This document shows positions 24,102 to 33,418 of a stretch of 40,445 bases of DNA, in pieces. The stretch comes from Clostridiaceae bacterium (lineage in GTDB: Bacteria; Bacillota; Clostridia; Clostridiales; Clostridiaceae), in NCBI GenBank assembly GCA_029219285.1, contig JAQXTC010000118.1, positions 1-40,445 on the forward strand, given 5' to 3'. The notes under the pieces were generated by a model. It worked only from the letters and a program-made list of their open reading frames with translations. It was not told the DNA's origin and did no database searches. Numbering within the stretch: the stretch's first letter is position 1; the number at the start of each line of letters is the position of its first letter. The translations under genes and the position numbers were made by a program.

Positions 24102-24908
24102 TTAGTATCTATCAATAATATCACCTAAAGGATCTCCAGTGTTTGAGCTTCCTCCATTACTTGAGCCACCTTGTTTAGAAAGTGCTAAGTAAATAAGCGC
24201 TAAAGCAACACCAATTACGCCAAGTCCTATAAGTGTAATTTGAGAAACAGTTGCTAATACAAAACCTATTGCAAAGAATGGCCATACTTCTTTTGTAGCC
24301 ATCATGTTAATTACCATTGCATAACCAACAGCTACAACCATTCCACCACCAATTGCTAAACCATCTGTAAGCCATTTAGGCATAGCAGCAAGCATATCAC
24401 TGATTGGACCAGCACCTATTGCTAAAATCAAAGCTGCTGGAATTGCAATACGAATACCTTGTAAACAAATTGCAGCTATTTGCCACATTTCAATTTTCTT
24501 AAGATTTCCTTCTTTTGCAGCAGAATCCATAAAATGAACAAAAGCAGTAGCAATAGTACGACAAATAATTGTTAATAATAAACCTGCAACAGCTAAAGGA
24601 ATAGCTATAGCAATTGCTGAAGTAACACCATCTTTTCCTTGGCCTCCAAGAACTAAAATAATTGCAGAAGCAACTGATGCTAATGCTGCATCTGGTGCTA
24701 CGGCAGCACCTATATTTGCCCAACCTAATGCCATCATTTGAAGAGTACCACCTAAAATTAAGCATGGTACTAAATTACCTGTAACTAAGCCAATTAATGT
24801 ACATGCAACTATTGGTTGATGGAATTGGAATTCATCCAATATACCTTCAATACCAGCTAAAAATGCTACAATAATGACCAATATAACTTGAAGTATATTT
24901 AAATCCAT
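24102..24908 (-). CDS. manY: Mannose-class PTS EIIC component
   Basis: Integral membrane channel subunit of 268 residues, with 'GIEGILDEFQFHQPIVACTLIGLVTGNLVPCLILGGTLQMMALGWANIGAAVAPDAALASVASAIILV' typical of EIIC-Man. The C-terminal end is Gly/Ser-rich ('KQGGSSNGGSSNTGDP'), as in clostridial and lactic acid bacterial forms. It lies between manX (32 bp gap) and manZ. GAGAGGAG precedes the ATG. EIIC-Man/EIID-Man complexes are also known receptors for class IIa bacteriocins. Confidence 0.95.
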   Translation of the reverse strand: MDLNILQVILVIIVAFLAGIEGILDEFQFHQPIVACTLIGLVTGNLVPCLILGGTLQMMALGWANIGAAVAPDAALASVASAIILVLGGQGKDGVTSAIAIAIPLAVAGLLLTIICRTIATAFVHFMDSAAKEGNLKKIEMWQIAAICLQGIRIAIPAALILAIGAGPISDMLAAMPKWLTDGLAIGGGMVVAVGYAMVINMMATKEVWPFFAIGFVLATVSQITLIGLGVIGVALALIYLALSKQGGSSNGGSSNTGDPLGDIIDRY

Positions 24909-24940
24909 AATTATTACTCCTCTCTATTTTAATCACTTAA

Positions 24941-25918
24941 TTATTTTTGTTTATTTAATTCTTGTTGTGCTTTTTTTATTATTTCGTCCATATTTCCTTT
25001 TGAATCACTTGGTACTTTACGAACATCGAATTTAATTCCTTTATTCTTCAATTTAGCGAAAGTATCAATATCATTTTGGTCAAATGCAAGAACTTTATTT
25101 GGTTGAACCTTTCCAATTGAGTGGGCCATTGAACCTACATTTATTGTCTTTAATGGTATTCCACCTAATACTGCTCTAAGAACATCTTGTGGGTTCTCAA
25201 AAAGAAGCATTGCACGTTGTCCACCAAAATGCTGATCATCTTTTGCTAGTTTAATCATATGATCAACTGGTACAACATGGGCTTTAACTCCTGGAGGGGC
25301 AGCCTGTTGTATTAAACTCTTACGAAGCTTGTCTTTTGCAACATCATCTGAAACTACAATAATTCTTGTAGGTTGTACAGCCTTTGTCCAACCAGTAGCT
25401 ACTTGTCCATGAAGTAAACGAGAATCAATACGAGCTAATACATATTCAAATTTTCCTGGTTTACCTGCACTACCTTGATTAGTTGAACCTTGAGAAGCAC
25501 TACCAACATCTACTGGTTCCAATTCTTCAGGTTTAACTTTAACTCCTTCTTTAGCAGATTTTAAAATTTGAGCTGCAATTTCATGTGCAGATTCACTTGT
25601 AAGACGCGCACCATATGCTTCAATAAGCATTGGTAAATTTAAACCAGCTACAATTGCCCATTTATCTTTATGCTCTTCAAATAAAGCATTTGATTGGTTA
25701 AATGGTGTTCCACCCCAAAGATCGACTAAGAATAATACTTCATCTTGGTTATCAAAGGATTTAATTGCGTCTTCTAATTTTGCTCTGAAATCATTAGGTC
25801 CTTCACTTGGCATTAATGTAACTGCTTTTACATTTTCTTGTTCTCCAAAAATCATTGAACCAGATTGCATTATACCCTTAGCAAATTCACCATGACTAGC
25901 AAGAATAATTCCTACCAT
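24941..25918 (-). CDS. manX: Mannose-class PTS EIIAB component
   Basis: Cytosolic phosphocarrier of 325 residues. The EIIA domain (1-130) has phospho-His9 in 'LASHGEFAKGI' and 'FLVDLWGGTPFN'. A Ser/Gln/Gly linker follows (140-155), then the EIIB domain (about 157-325) with phospho-His170 in 'ARIDSRLLHGQVATGW'. It is the first gene of the operon. AGGAGG lies 8-9 nt before the ATG. No LevR/ManR activator is in the window and I found no convincing sigma-54 promoter upstream, so its control is unclear. Confidence 0.95.
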   Translation of the reverse strand: MVGIILASHGEFAKGIMQSGSMIFGEQENVKAVTLMPSEGPNDFRAKLEDAIKSFDNQDEVLFLVDLWGGTPFNQSNALFEEHKDKWAIVAGLNLPMLIEAYGARLTSESAHEIAAQILKSAKEGVKVKPEELEPVDVGSASQGSTNQGSAGKPGKFEYVLARIDSRLLHGQVATGWTKAVQPTRIIVVSDDVAKDKLRKSLIQQAAPPGVKAHVVPVDHMIKLAKDDQHFGGQRAMLLFENPQDVLRAVLGGIPLKTINVGSMAHSIGKVQPNKVLAFDQNDIDTFAKLKNKGIKFDVRKVPSDSKGNMDEIIKKAQQELNKQK

Positions 25919-25955
25919 TTTTCATACCTCCTATTTTTATTTGTTACAAAACAAA

Positions 25956-26126
25956 AGGCATAAGCTTGGAAAATAAAATAGAAATATAGAGTAAATTAAA
26001 ATTAATTACAACGTTCTGTACATTAATATCGTATAATAAATTAATAATTTCTTTTAAGGATGTACAAAACCTCTGAGTAATAAGATTAACCCATTATTTC
26101 ACTTTTAATATCTAAAGCTTATGCCT
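25956..26126. repeat. 12-bp inverted repeat spanning the man promoter region
   Basis: AGGCATAAGCTT (25956-25967) and its exact complement AAGCTTATGCCT (26115-26126) bracket 147 bp of AT-rich DNA that also contains two TGTACA palindromes. It lies 38 bp upstream of manX. It could be a long-range leader stem or regulator half-sites. The remaining part of the gap 25919-26446 holds copy B of the structured element and AT-rich sequence. Confidence 0.5.
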
Positions 26127-26280
26127 GATTTATTCAGTAACACGCTAAATTTTTGAAACAGCCTATATAAGGATATTTTAATAAATATTTCCTTATTGGC
26201 TACGTTTACATAGTAACACTTACCCACTAAAAAATCAATACTATATTTAGAAAATATTAACTTTTTTATAAAATTTAATG

Positions 26281-26393
26281 TTCTGCTGTGGCACTATATT
26301 TTTAACGTCTTAACTTCTTTAATACCTCTAAACCCTGTAACTTTCCAAGGCTTCCCGCTTTTTTTAATTTTATACTTTCTTAGACGTTAAAAA
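26281..26393 (-). repeat. Structured interspersed element, copy B
   Basis: Second copy of the element at 4214-4331, in the same orientation and likewise starting (on the minus strand) at the T run of an intrinsic terminator, here that of the cstA-type gene. The AACGTCT/AGACGTT end pairing and the inner AARCC/GGGTT stem are kept; one inner position differs between copies as A versus G opposite U, so pairing is preserved. Confidence 0.7.
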
Positions 26394-26429
26394 GAGCTAT
26401 GCTAAAATTCACTTTTAACATAACTCTTA
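26389..26429 (-). terminator. Terminator of the cstA-type gene
   Basis: AAGAGTTATGTTAAAA pairs with TTTTAGCATAGCTCTT (two G-U pairs, 3-nt loop), followed by a T run on the minus strand. It begins about 18 nt after the stop codon. Confidence 0.85.
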
Positions 26430-26446
26430 TTTAGAATAATATAATA

Positions 26447-27886
26447 CTAATTACTTACTGATTTATTTTTTAATGAAGGTATCAATGTTTTATACAAAAA
26501 TATTCCAAAACAAATAATAGAAAAAATAATTCCTATTGGATATGATATTGTTGTTGATAATTTAAAACCTTCCTCCGCATAAAGAATATAAGTACATGTT
26601 ACAGCTGACATAAATGTTGCTGGTATAGCTGCAATTAATGAAGATATAGGTTTTGAAAGTTTTGCATATTTAGCTAAATAAACAGCACCTGCCCAAAGCA
26701 CCAGCATAGCAAGAGTTTGATTTGACCATGAAAAATATCTCCATACAACTTGATAATCTATTAGTGAAATTAAATATCCCACAATGAGTAAAGGTAATGA
26801 TAATGCTAATCTATTCTTAATTACTTTTTGATCAATGTTAAACCAATCAGCAATTGTAAGTCTAGCACTTCTAAATGCAGTATCACCAGAAGTAATTGGA
26901 CAAGCAATAACACCAATCATTGCAAGTACTCCTCCTACATTTCCAAGCAAAGCAATTGACATATCATAAACAGTTGATGAATTTCCACCACCTGCTTCAA
27001 GTAATCCTTGAGTTCCATTATAAAATGCTACACCTGCTGAAGCCCAAATAAGAGCTATAATTCCTTCAGCTACCATTGCACCATAAAATATTTTTCTTCC
27101 ATTCTTCTCATTATTAATACATCTTGCTATCATTGGTGATTGAGTTGAATGAAAACCTGATATAGCCCCACATGCTACAGTAATAAACATTAATGGCCAA
27201 ATTGGTTTTCCATCTGGATGTAAATTACTCAAATTAATTTCAGGCATTGGTCTTGTCCCACTATTAAATATAGTTGCTCCTGCTATTCCAACAGCCATAA
27301 TAATAAGACACACACCAAATATGGGATACAACTTTCCTATGATTTTATCGATAGGAAGTAAGGTTGCAAAAAAATAATATATTAATACTACTATTGTCCA
27401 AAATGTAACATTCATAAAATTAGGTGTTAATTTAGCAAGTAAACCAGCAGGACCTACCATAAAAACTACGCCAACCATAACAAGTAGTATTACTGAAAAT
27501 ACCCTCATTACGTTTTTCATAATCTTTCCTAAATAAATTCCTACAATTTCTGAAATACTAGCACCATCATGTCTAACAGATAACATTCCACTTAAAAAAT
27601 CATGAACACCACCTGCAAAAATAGTACCAAATACAATCCATAAATATACACTTGGTCCCCAGATAGCTCCTGATAAAGCACCAAATATTGGTCCGAGTCC
27701 TGCTATATTAAGTAATTGAATAAGAAATGCTTTCCATGTTTTCATTGGTATATAATCAATTCCATCAGGATGAGCAATTGCAGGGGTAGGTCTATTCATT
27801 TCTGGTCCAAAGACTTTTTCTACAAATCTACCGTATACAATATACCCAATAAGTAACATTGCTAAACAGACAAAAAAACTAACCAT
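26447..27886 (-). CDS. cstA: CstA-family carbon starvation/peptide or pyruvate transporter
   Basis: Polytopic membrane protein of 479 residues, matching the short CstA form found in Firmicutes. Diagnostic segments are 'RPTPAIAHPDGIDYIPMKTWKAFLIQLLNIAGLGPIFGALSGAIWGP', 'GGVHDFLSGMLSVRHDGASISEIVG' and 'GAISGFHSTQSPMIARCI'. CstA proteins have been linked to peptide and pyruvate uptake during carbon limitation. I placed the start at 27886, where GATGAGGTGA lies 6 nt upstream; the longer ORF adds 20 basic residues without a ribosome binding site. Monocistronic, with a terminator. Confidence 0.9.
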   Translation of the reverse strand: MVSFFVCLAMLLIGYIVYGRFVEKVFGPEMNRPTPAIAHPDGIDYIPMKTWKAFLIQLLNIAGLGPIFGALSGAIWGPSVYLWIVFGTIFAGGVHDFLSGMLSVRHDGASISEIVGIYLGKIMKNVMRVFSVILLVMVGVVFMVGPAGLLAKLTPNFMNVTFWTIVVLIYYFFATLLPIDKIIGKLYPIFGVCLIIMAVGIAGATIFNSGTRPMPEINLSNLHPDGKPIWPLMFITVACGAISGFHSTQSPMIARCINNEKNGRKIFYGAMVAEGIIALIWASAGVAFYNGTQGLLEAGGGNSSTVYDMSIALLGNVGGVLAMIGVIACPITSGDTAFRSARLTIADWFNIDQKVIKNRLALSLPLLIVGYLISLIDYQVVWRYFSWSNQTLAMLVLWAGAVYLAKYAKLSKPISSLIAAIPATFMSAVTCTYILYAEEGFKLSTTISYPIGIIFSIICFGIFLYKTLIPSLKNKSVSN

Positions 27887-28080
27887 AAAAATCACCTCAT
27901 CCTTATTTTTATATCTATATTTTACACCTTTTGTAAACAATTTCATATTGTTATTTGTACATTTTTTATAAAATTATTGATATTATTACAAAGTCACAAC
28001 CATATAATTTTTTTATTTTACCAATACATCTAACTACTCTCAAAGAATGTTGCAAAAGAATTAGGTATTTAATATAAATA

Positions 28081-28117
28081 AAACCACTAAACCTTAATTT
28101 ATAAGATTTAGTGGTTT
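28081..28117. terminator. Terminator of the polyamine operon
   Basis: AAACCACTAAA (28081-28091) pairs with TTTAGTGGTTT (28107-28117), with A- and T-rich outer flanks. It is about 45 nt after the stop codon of speB. Confidence 0.85.
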
Positions 28118-28160
28118 TTTCTCCATTATTATTTTTTTCATTAATTCAACCCATTAAAAA

Positions 28161-29006
28161 TTACTGAATACTTAACAATAATTCTCTAAGAATTTTACAA
28201 GCTATTGCAGTTGATGCACCACTTTGATCATATATCGGACTTAGCTCAACTATATCAAATCCAATAATATTTAGCTTACCAACCTTAATTATTGCATCAA
28301 GTAATTCTTTAAAACTAACTCCACCTGCTTCTGGAGTCCCTGTCCCACAAAATTCTGATGGATCTAAAACATCTAAATCAATTGTAAGATATACAGGCTT
28401 TCCTGCTAAGGCTTTTATTGAATCTTCTAAACCATGAAAATTAAACTTGTTTAAATTAGTATGTTCCTTTGCCCAGTAAAACTCTTTTCTTTCTCCTGAA
28501 CGAATTCCAAATTGATTTATTTTATTATCTCCAACTATGTCATAAACTCTTCTCATAACTGTTGCATGAGATAAAGTCTCTCCTAGATACTCATCTCTTA
28601 AATCAGTATGTGCATCAAAATGTATAATATTTAAATCAGGATATTTTTTCACAGCTGCTCTTATAGCTCCCAATGTTACTAAATGTTCTCCACCAAGCAT
28701 TCCTGGTACTTTTCCATCATTAAATATTTTATCTGCCTGAATTCCTATATCCTTTAAAACTCTTTCTGTATTTCCAAAACATAATTCCAAATCTCCACAA
28801 TCAAAGATTTTATAATCCTCCAAATCCTTATCTTGATAAGGACTATAGGTTTCTATCCCAAAAGATTCACTTCTAATAGCTTTACTTCCAAATCTAGTTC
28901 CAGGTCTATAGGATGTTGTCCCATCAAAAGGAGCCCCAAATAGTACTACTTTTGATTCTTCGTAATTATTAGTGCACCCAATAAATACCTCAACATTGCT
29001 ATTCAT
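28161..29006 (-). CDS. speB: Agmatinase (SpeB-type ureohydrolase)
   Basis: Mn2+-dependent ureohydrolase of 281 residues. It converts agmatine to putrescine and urea, or possibly aminopropylagmatine to spermidine. Ureohydrolase metal motifs are present: 'GMLGGEHLVTLGAIRA', 'IIHFDAHTDLRDEY' and 'YLTIDLDVLDPSEFCGTGTPEAGG'. The N terminus 'FGAPFDGTTSYRPGTRFGSKAIR' is typical of agmatinases. It is the last gene of the operon, and its start overlaps the end of speE by 8 nt, which implies translational coupling. Confidence 0.93.
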   Translation of the reverse strand: MNSNVEVFIGCTNNYEESKVVLFGAPFDGTTSYRPGTRFGSKAIRSESFGIETYSPYQDKDLEDYKIFDCGDLELCFGNTERVLKDIGIQADKIFNDGKVPGMLGGEHLVTLGAIRAAVKKYPDLNIIHFDAHTDLRDEYLGETLSHATVMRRVYDIVGDNKINQFGIRSGERKEFYWAKEHTNLNKFNFHGLEDSIKALAGKPVYLTIDLDVLDPSEFCGTGTPEAGGVSFKELLDAIIKVGKLNIIGFDIVELSPIYDQSGASTAIACKILRELLLSIQ

Positions 29007-29856
29007 CTTCCTTAATCACCATCATTTCATTAACATAATTCGGTAGTGCAAAAGCACCTCTGTGTAACTTTGTATTATAGTATTTTGTTTGTAAATTAAG
29101 TTTATTCCATTCCTCTTCTTTAAAATCTCTTAATGGATCAAATTTCTTTGAAGCAAATCCAAAAAGCCAATGACCAGAAGGATAAGTTGGTATATGTGCC
29201 TGATATATTTCACATATAGGGAAAACTTCTTGTATCCTCTTATGGGCCCTTTTCATAGACTTAGCATAATCATTATAATAATCACTTTCATGTTGATTAA
29301 CTAAAATCCCACTATCTGTTAATGCCTTATAGCAATTGCCATAAAATTCTTTTGTAAATAAACCTTCTCCCGGACCAAAAGGATCTGTTGAATCTACTAT
29401 AATTAAATCATATTCATTTTCTTTTCTTCTAACAAATCTCAAACCATCTTCGTAAAATATTTTTACTCTTTCATCATTAAACTTACAAGCTGTTGATGGC
29501 ATATATTCTTTACAAGCTTCTACAACATCTGCATCTATTTCAACCATATGAATTACTTCAATAGTTTTATATCTAGTAAGCTCACGAACACAACCGCCAT
29601 CGCCTCCTCCTATAACTAAAACTTTTTTTATATTAGGGTTAACAGCCATAGGCACATGAGTTATCATTTCATGATAAATAAATTCATCCTTTTCCGTAAC
29701 CATTATTAATCCATCTAAGGTTAAAATTCTTCCAAACTCCTCACTTTCAAGTATATCTATCCTTTGAAATTTACTCTCTTTGGTGAATATTTGTTTATTA
29801 ACCTTTATTGAAAAACGAACATCTTTTGAATGTTCTTCTGTATACCATAAATCCAT
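28999..29856 (-). CDS. speE: Spermidine synthase (polyamine aminopropyltransferase)
   Basis: Transfers aminopropyl from decarboxylated SAM to putrescine (or agmatine). It has 285 residues. Motifs are 'LWYTEEHSKDVRFSIKVNKQIF', 'LTLDGLIMVTEKDEFIYHEMITHVP', the dcSAM loop 'VLVIGGGDGGCVREL', the acidic 'VEIDADVVEACKEY' and the catalytic 'IIVDSTDPFGPGEGLFTKEFY'. The ATG at 29856 has AGAGGTG 6 nt upstream; the longer ORF starts at a GTG inside that site. It lies 5 nt after the decarboxylase gene. Confidence 0.94.
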   Translation of the reverse strand: MDLWYTEEHSKDVRFSIKVNKQIFTKESKFQRIDILESEEFGRILTLDGLIMVTEKDEFIYHEMITHVPMAVNPNIKKVLVIGGGDGGCVRELTRYKTIEVIHMVEIDADVVEACKEYMPSTACKFNDERVKIFYEDGLRFVRRKENEYDLIIVDSTDPFGPGEGLFTKEFYGNCYKALTDSGILVNQHESDYYNDYAKSMKRAHKRIQEVFPICEIYQAHIPTYPSGHWLFGFASKKFDPLRDFKEEEWNKLNLQTKYYNTKLHRGAFALPNYVNEMMVIKEDE

Positions 29857-29861
29857 AACTC

Positions 29862-31313
29862 TCACCTCTTTACAACATTAATAAATTCAATTTTTTCATC
29901 TTCAGTTCCAGTAAGTGAACACCCTTTAAGCTTTGCGTAATCTATATATTCTAAGATTTCTTTTGTTATTCTTTCACCTGGTGCAAGTATAGGAATACCT
30001 GGTGGATAACACATTACAAATTCGCTACATATATTACCTTCACTTTTTTCTATTGGTACAGACTTTTTATCACTATAAAATGCTTCTTGAGGTGTTAGAA
30101 CAACTTCTGGATTTATATATTCATGATCAAGCATACCAGTTCTATCTTTAGAATATAGACGCTTAACATCATATAATGATGACACTAATCTCTCTATAGC
30201 TAAATCTTCATCACCTACAGATATTATTGCAAGAATATTACCTAAATCTCCAAACTCTATTTGTATTTCATAATCATCTCTTAGTATTGAATATACCTCA
30301 ATACCAGCTAAACCTATTCCTAAAGTACAAATAGACAACTTAGTTATATCAAAATCATATACAGCATCATTATCTATAAGTTCCTTGGAATATGCATAAT
30401 AGCCTCCAAGTTTATTTACCTCTTCACGTGCATATTCTGCTAAAGCTATTATCCTATCTACAATTTTCTCCCCATTTAATACTAAGTTTCGCCTAGACAC
30501 ATCTAAAGATGATAATAAAAGATAAGATGCACTTGTTGTCTGAGTCAAATTAATTATTTGATGAACATATCCCTTATTTACGTCATTATTAATTAATAAC
30601 AAGGAACTTTGAGTTAGAGATCCACCAGTTTTATGCATGCTTACCGCTGCCATATCTGCTCCTGCTTCCATTGCAGACATAGGAAGTTTATCACTAAAAT
30701 AAAAATGTGTTCCGTGAGCTTCATCAACTAAAACTTTCATTCCATATTTATGAGCAAGCTCTGTTATAGCTTTTAAATTAGAACATATTCCATAATAAGT
30801 TGGATTATTTACTAAAACAGCCTTTGCATCTCTATTTTCTAAGATAGCTTTTTCCACATCTTTTACTGACATACCAAGTGGAATGCCAATTTCTTTATTG
30901 GTACCAGGGTTTACATACACAGGTATAGCTCCACTTAAAATTAATGCATTTATAGCACTTCTATGTACATTTCTTGGCATTATAATTTTTTCACCTTTTT
31001 TACAGGCACTCATGACCATCGCCTGTACCGCAGAAGTTGTACCATTCACCATAAAAAAAGCATGTTTAGCTCCAAAAGCTTTTGCTGCTAATTCTTCTGC
31101 ATCCTTTATTACCGATATTGGATGACATAAATTATCTAAAGGTTTCATGGAATTAACATCTACTGTTAAACATTTTTCCCCTAAGAACTCTGTAAGTTCT
31201 GGATTTCCTTTTCCTCTTTTATGTCCTGGTACATCAAAAGGAAGCACCCTCATAGATTTATATCTATTTAAAGCTTCTAATATCGGTGCTTCATCATTTC
31301 TTAACTGCTTCAT
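29862..31313 (-). CDS. speA: PLP-dependent Orn/Lys/Arg decarboxylase, probably arginine decarboxylase
   Basis: Fold-type I decarboxylase of 483 residues, the compact Bacillus SpeA/YaaO type. Markers are 'VPGHKRGKGNPELTEFLG', 'FFMVNGTTSAVQAMVM', 'VLVDEAHGTHFYFS' (197-200 DEAH) and the PLP lysine Lys228 in 'SMHKTGGSLTQSS'. The C-terminal 'CYPPGIPILAPGERIT' is conserved. With agmatinase in the same operon, arginine to agmatine is the most likely reaction; lysine or ornithine decarboxylation remains possible because specificity residues are not obvious. AAGGAGG precedes the ATG. Confidence 0.9.
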   Translation of the reverse strand: MKQLRNDEAPILEALNRYKSMRVLPFDVPGHKRGKGNPELTEFLGEKCLTVDVNSMKPLDNLCHPISVIKDAEELAAKAFGAKHAFFMVNGTTSAVQAMVMSACKKGEKIIMPRNVHRSAINALILSGAIPVYVNPGTNKEIGIPLGMSVKDVEKAILENRDAKAVLVNNPTYYGICSNLKAITELAHKYGMKVLVDEAHGTHFYFSDKLPMSAMEAGADMAAVSMHKTGGSLTQSSLLLINNDVNKGYVHQIINLTQTTSASYLLLSSLDVSRRNLVLNGEKIVDRIIALAEYAREEVNKLGGYYAYSKELIDNDAVYDFDITKLSICTLGIGLAGIEVYSILRDDYEIQIEFGDLGNILAIISVGDEDLAIERLVSSLYDVKRLYSKDRTGMLDHEYINPEVVLTPQEAFYSDKKSVPIEKSEGNICSEFVMCYPPGIPILAPGERITKEILEYIDYAKLKGCSLTGTEDEKIEFINVVKR

Positions 31314-31331
31314 CTTCAGAGAGCCTCCTTA

Positions 31332-32159
31332 TTAATAAATATTTCTTCCACTAAATATCTCTATCATTTCTCTTCTAAGATTCGTTGATATTTTTAATCT
31401 TGTCTTTGGATTTATTTCATAAACATCTGTATTAAATAAATAATTTTGTAAATCTATTTCTTTAATAAGCATTTTGGTATGAAACATATTAGCTTCATAA
31501 ACATTAATATCTACAGCATCATACTTTTTTAATGTTTCTTCTGATATATAATCTTGAATAGAAGTTATCTTATGATCAATAAAAAGCTTATAACCATCAA
31601 TACTTCTTGTAAATCCTCTTACTTTATAATCAATAGTAATAATATCTGAATCAAAACTTCCAATTAAATAATCTAATACATTTAAAGGCGAAATCTCTCC
31701 ACAAGTTGCTACATCAATATCTACTCTAAAGGTGGCAATAGAATTACCTGGATGATATTCTGGATAAGTATGTACTGTAACATGACTTTTATCTAAATGT
31801 CCTACTACAGAATCTCTGGTTGCTACAATTTTAGCTTCTGCATCTTCATCTGAATATTTTCCAAGATTGCATGACTTATCTATAAGTTTTGCTGGTAATG
31901 CTTTTTCAGTTATTAAGAGAGTTACACTAGCCCCTTGAGGATCATAATCCTGTTTTGAAATATTTAAGACATGCGCCCCTACCATTTCAGTAACTTTACA
32001 TAATATCTTTGTTAATCTATCAGAATTATATTGCTCATCTATATATGCTATATAATCTTTTTGTTCCCTTTCACTTTTGGCATAACAAACATCATAGATA
32101 TTAAAACTAAGAGTCTTTGTAAGATTATTAAATCCATACAATTTTAATTTATCACCCAA
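31332..32159 (-). CDS. speD: S-adenosylmethionine decarboxylase proenzyme (E. coli-type)
   Basis: Pyruvoyl-dependent enzyme producing decarboxylated SAM, the aminopropyl donor. Its 275 residues fit the longer class 1A/E. coli-like form. Self-processing is expected at Lys124-Ser125 in 'HLDKSHVTVHTYPEYHPGN', which would make Ser125 the pyruvoyl group. Cys153 in 'DVATCGEISPLNVL' is the likely proton donor. Start is TTG at 32157-32159, about 9 nt after AGGAGG. The gene is 18 nt upstream of the decarboxylase gene and 118 bp after nspC. Confidence 0.93.
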   Translation of the reverse strand: MGDKLKLYGFNNLTKTLSFNIYDVCYAKSEREQKDYIAYIDEQYNSDRLTKILCKVTEMVGAHVLNISKQDYDPQGASVTLLITEKALPAKLIDKSCNLGKYSDEDAEAKIVATRDSVVGHLDKSHVTVHTYPEYHPGNSIATFRVDIDVATCGEISPLNVLDYLIGSFDSDIITIDYKVRGFTRSIDGYKLFIDHKITSIQDYISEETLKKYDAVDINVYEANMFHTKMLIKEIDLQNYLFNTDVYEINPKTRLKISTNLRREMIEIFSGRNIY

Positions 32160-32277
32160 ACCTCTAGCCTCCTTTTAATTATTGCAATTTATAAAAAGTG
32201 GGGGATTGTTTAAAAATCTCTTTTACCCACTTTTGTATATTCATTCCTACTTTGTCCTAAAATTATCTTGCCTATTT

Positions 32278-33408
32278 TTATAAACGACTCTTAAAATTTT
32301 CATAATTAAAAGTTTTTATAACTTCAGGTCCATCCTTTTTCCAAAGAACTATATCTGGTAAGTTAATTCCATTAAAAGTATTATTCTTAACCATAGAATA
32401 ATGAGCCATATCACAAAACACTAATTTATCTCCTACTTTTAATGGCTTTTCAAAAGAGTAATCTCCTATTATATCTCCTGCAAGACATGTTGGTCCACCT
32501 AATCTGTAAGTATACTTATACTTAAAGGCTTCTCCTGAATTTAAAACATCTGGCCTGTAAGGCATTTCTAATACATCTGGCATATGGCAAGCTGCTGAAG
32601 TATCCATAATAGCTAAATCCATATTATTATTTAATATATCTAGAACTGTAGATACTAAAAACCCTGTATTTAAGGCCACCGCTTCGCCTGGTTCTAGATA
32701 TATTTTTAGATTATACTTTTCTTGCATATATAATATACACTTTATAAGTTTTTCAATATCATAATCTTTTCTTGTAATATGATGTCCTCCACCAAAGTTA
32801 AGCCACTTCATATTTTTAAGGTATTTTCCGAACTTAGCTTCAACAATTTTTAAAGTATTCTCTAATGTATCTGAATTTTGTTCACACATTGTATGAAAAT
32901 GTAATCCATCTATTCCTTCTAAATCTTCTTCATTAAAATTCTCTAATGTGGTTCCAAGTCTTGAATTTTCAAAACATGGATTATATATATCAGTTTTGAT
33001 TTCTGAATATTCAGGATTAATCCTAATACCACATTCTATGTGTTTCTTTGAATTTTTAATCTTATCTTTAAACTTATTCCACTGATTGAAAGAATTAAAT
33101 ACAATATGATCTGAATATTTCATTATTTCATCAAATTCATCTTCTTTATAAGCAGGTGCATAAATATGTACTTCTTTTCCCATCTCTTCATAACCTAATT
33201 TAGCTTCAAAAAGTGAACTAGAAGTAACACCTTTTAAGTACTTTCTAATAAGAGGATAAACTGAATACATAGAAAATCCTTTTTGTGCTAAAAGAATACT
33301 ACAGCCTGTTTTATCTTGTACATATTTTAAACATTCAAGATTTTTAATTAACAAGCTCTCATCTACTACATAACATGGTGTCTTTAATGAATTAAAATCT
33401 ATACTCAT
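32278..33408 (-). CDS. nspC: Carboxynorspermidine/carboxyspermidine decarboxylase
   Basis: PLP enzyme of the alanine-racemase fold (fold III), 376 residues, which decarboxylates carboxyspermidine to spermidine or carboxynorspermidine to norspermidine. Hallmarks are 'TPCYVVDESLLIKNL', the PLP lysine Lys43 in 'ILLAQKGFSMYSV', 'GLHFHTMCEQNSDTL', 'NFGGGHHITRKDYD', 'LEPGEAVALNTGF' and 'GPTCLAGDIIGDY'. It starts 10 nt after the dehydrogenase gene. Product choice depends on whether putrescine or 1,3-diaminopropane is present; with speA/speB here, spermidine is the likely product. Confidence 0.93.
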   Translation of the reverse strand: MSIDFNSLKTPCYVVDESLLIKNLECLKYVQDKTGCSILLAQKGFSMYSVYPLIRKYLKGVTSSSLFEAKLGYEEMGKEVHIYAPAYKEDEFDEIMKYSDHIVFNSFNQWNKFKDKIKNSKKHIECGIRINPEYSEIKTDIYNPCFENSRLGTTLENFNEEDLEGIDGLHFHTMCEQNSDTLENTLKIVEAKFGKYLKNMKWLNFGGGHHITRKDYDIEKLIKCILYMQEKYNLKIYLEPGEAVALNTGFLVSTVLDILNNNMDLAIMDTSAACHMPDVLEMPYRPDVLNSGEAFKYKYTYRLGGPTCLAGDIIGDYSFEKPLKVGDKLVFCDMAHYSMVKNNTFNGINLPDIVLWKKDGPEVIKTFNYENFKSRL

Positions 33409-33418
33409 ATCTTTTTAC

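Noticed and set aside
25919..26130. Possible sigma-54 promoter for the mannose PTS operon
   Set aside because: I looked for TGGCAC-N5-TTGC spacing because mannose-class PTS operons are often LevR/RpoN controlled, but found only weak partial matches around the inverted repeats.
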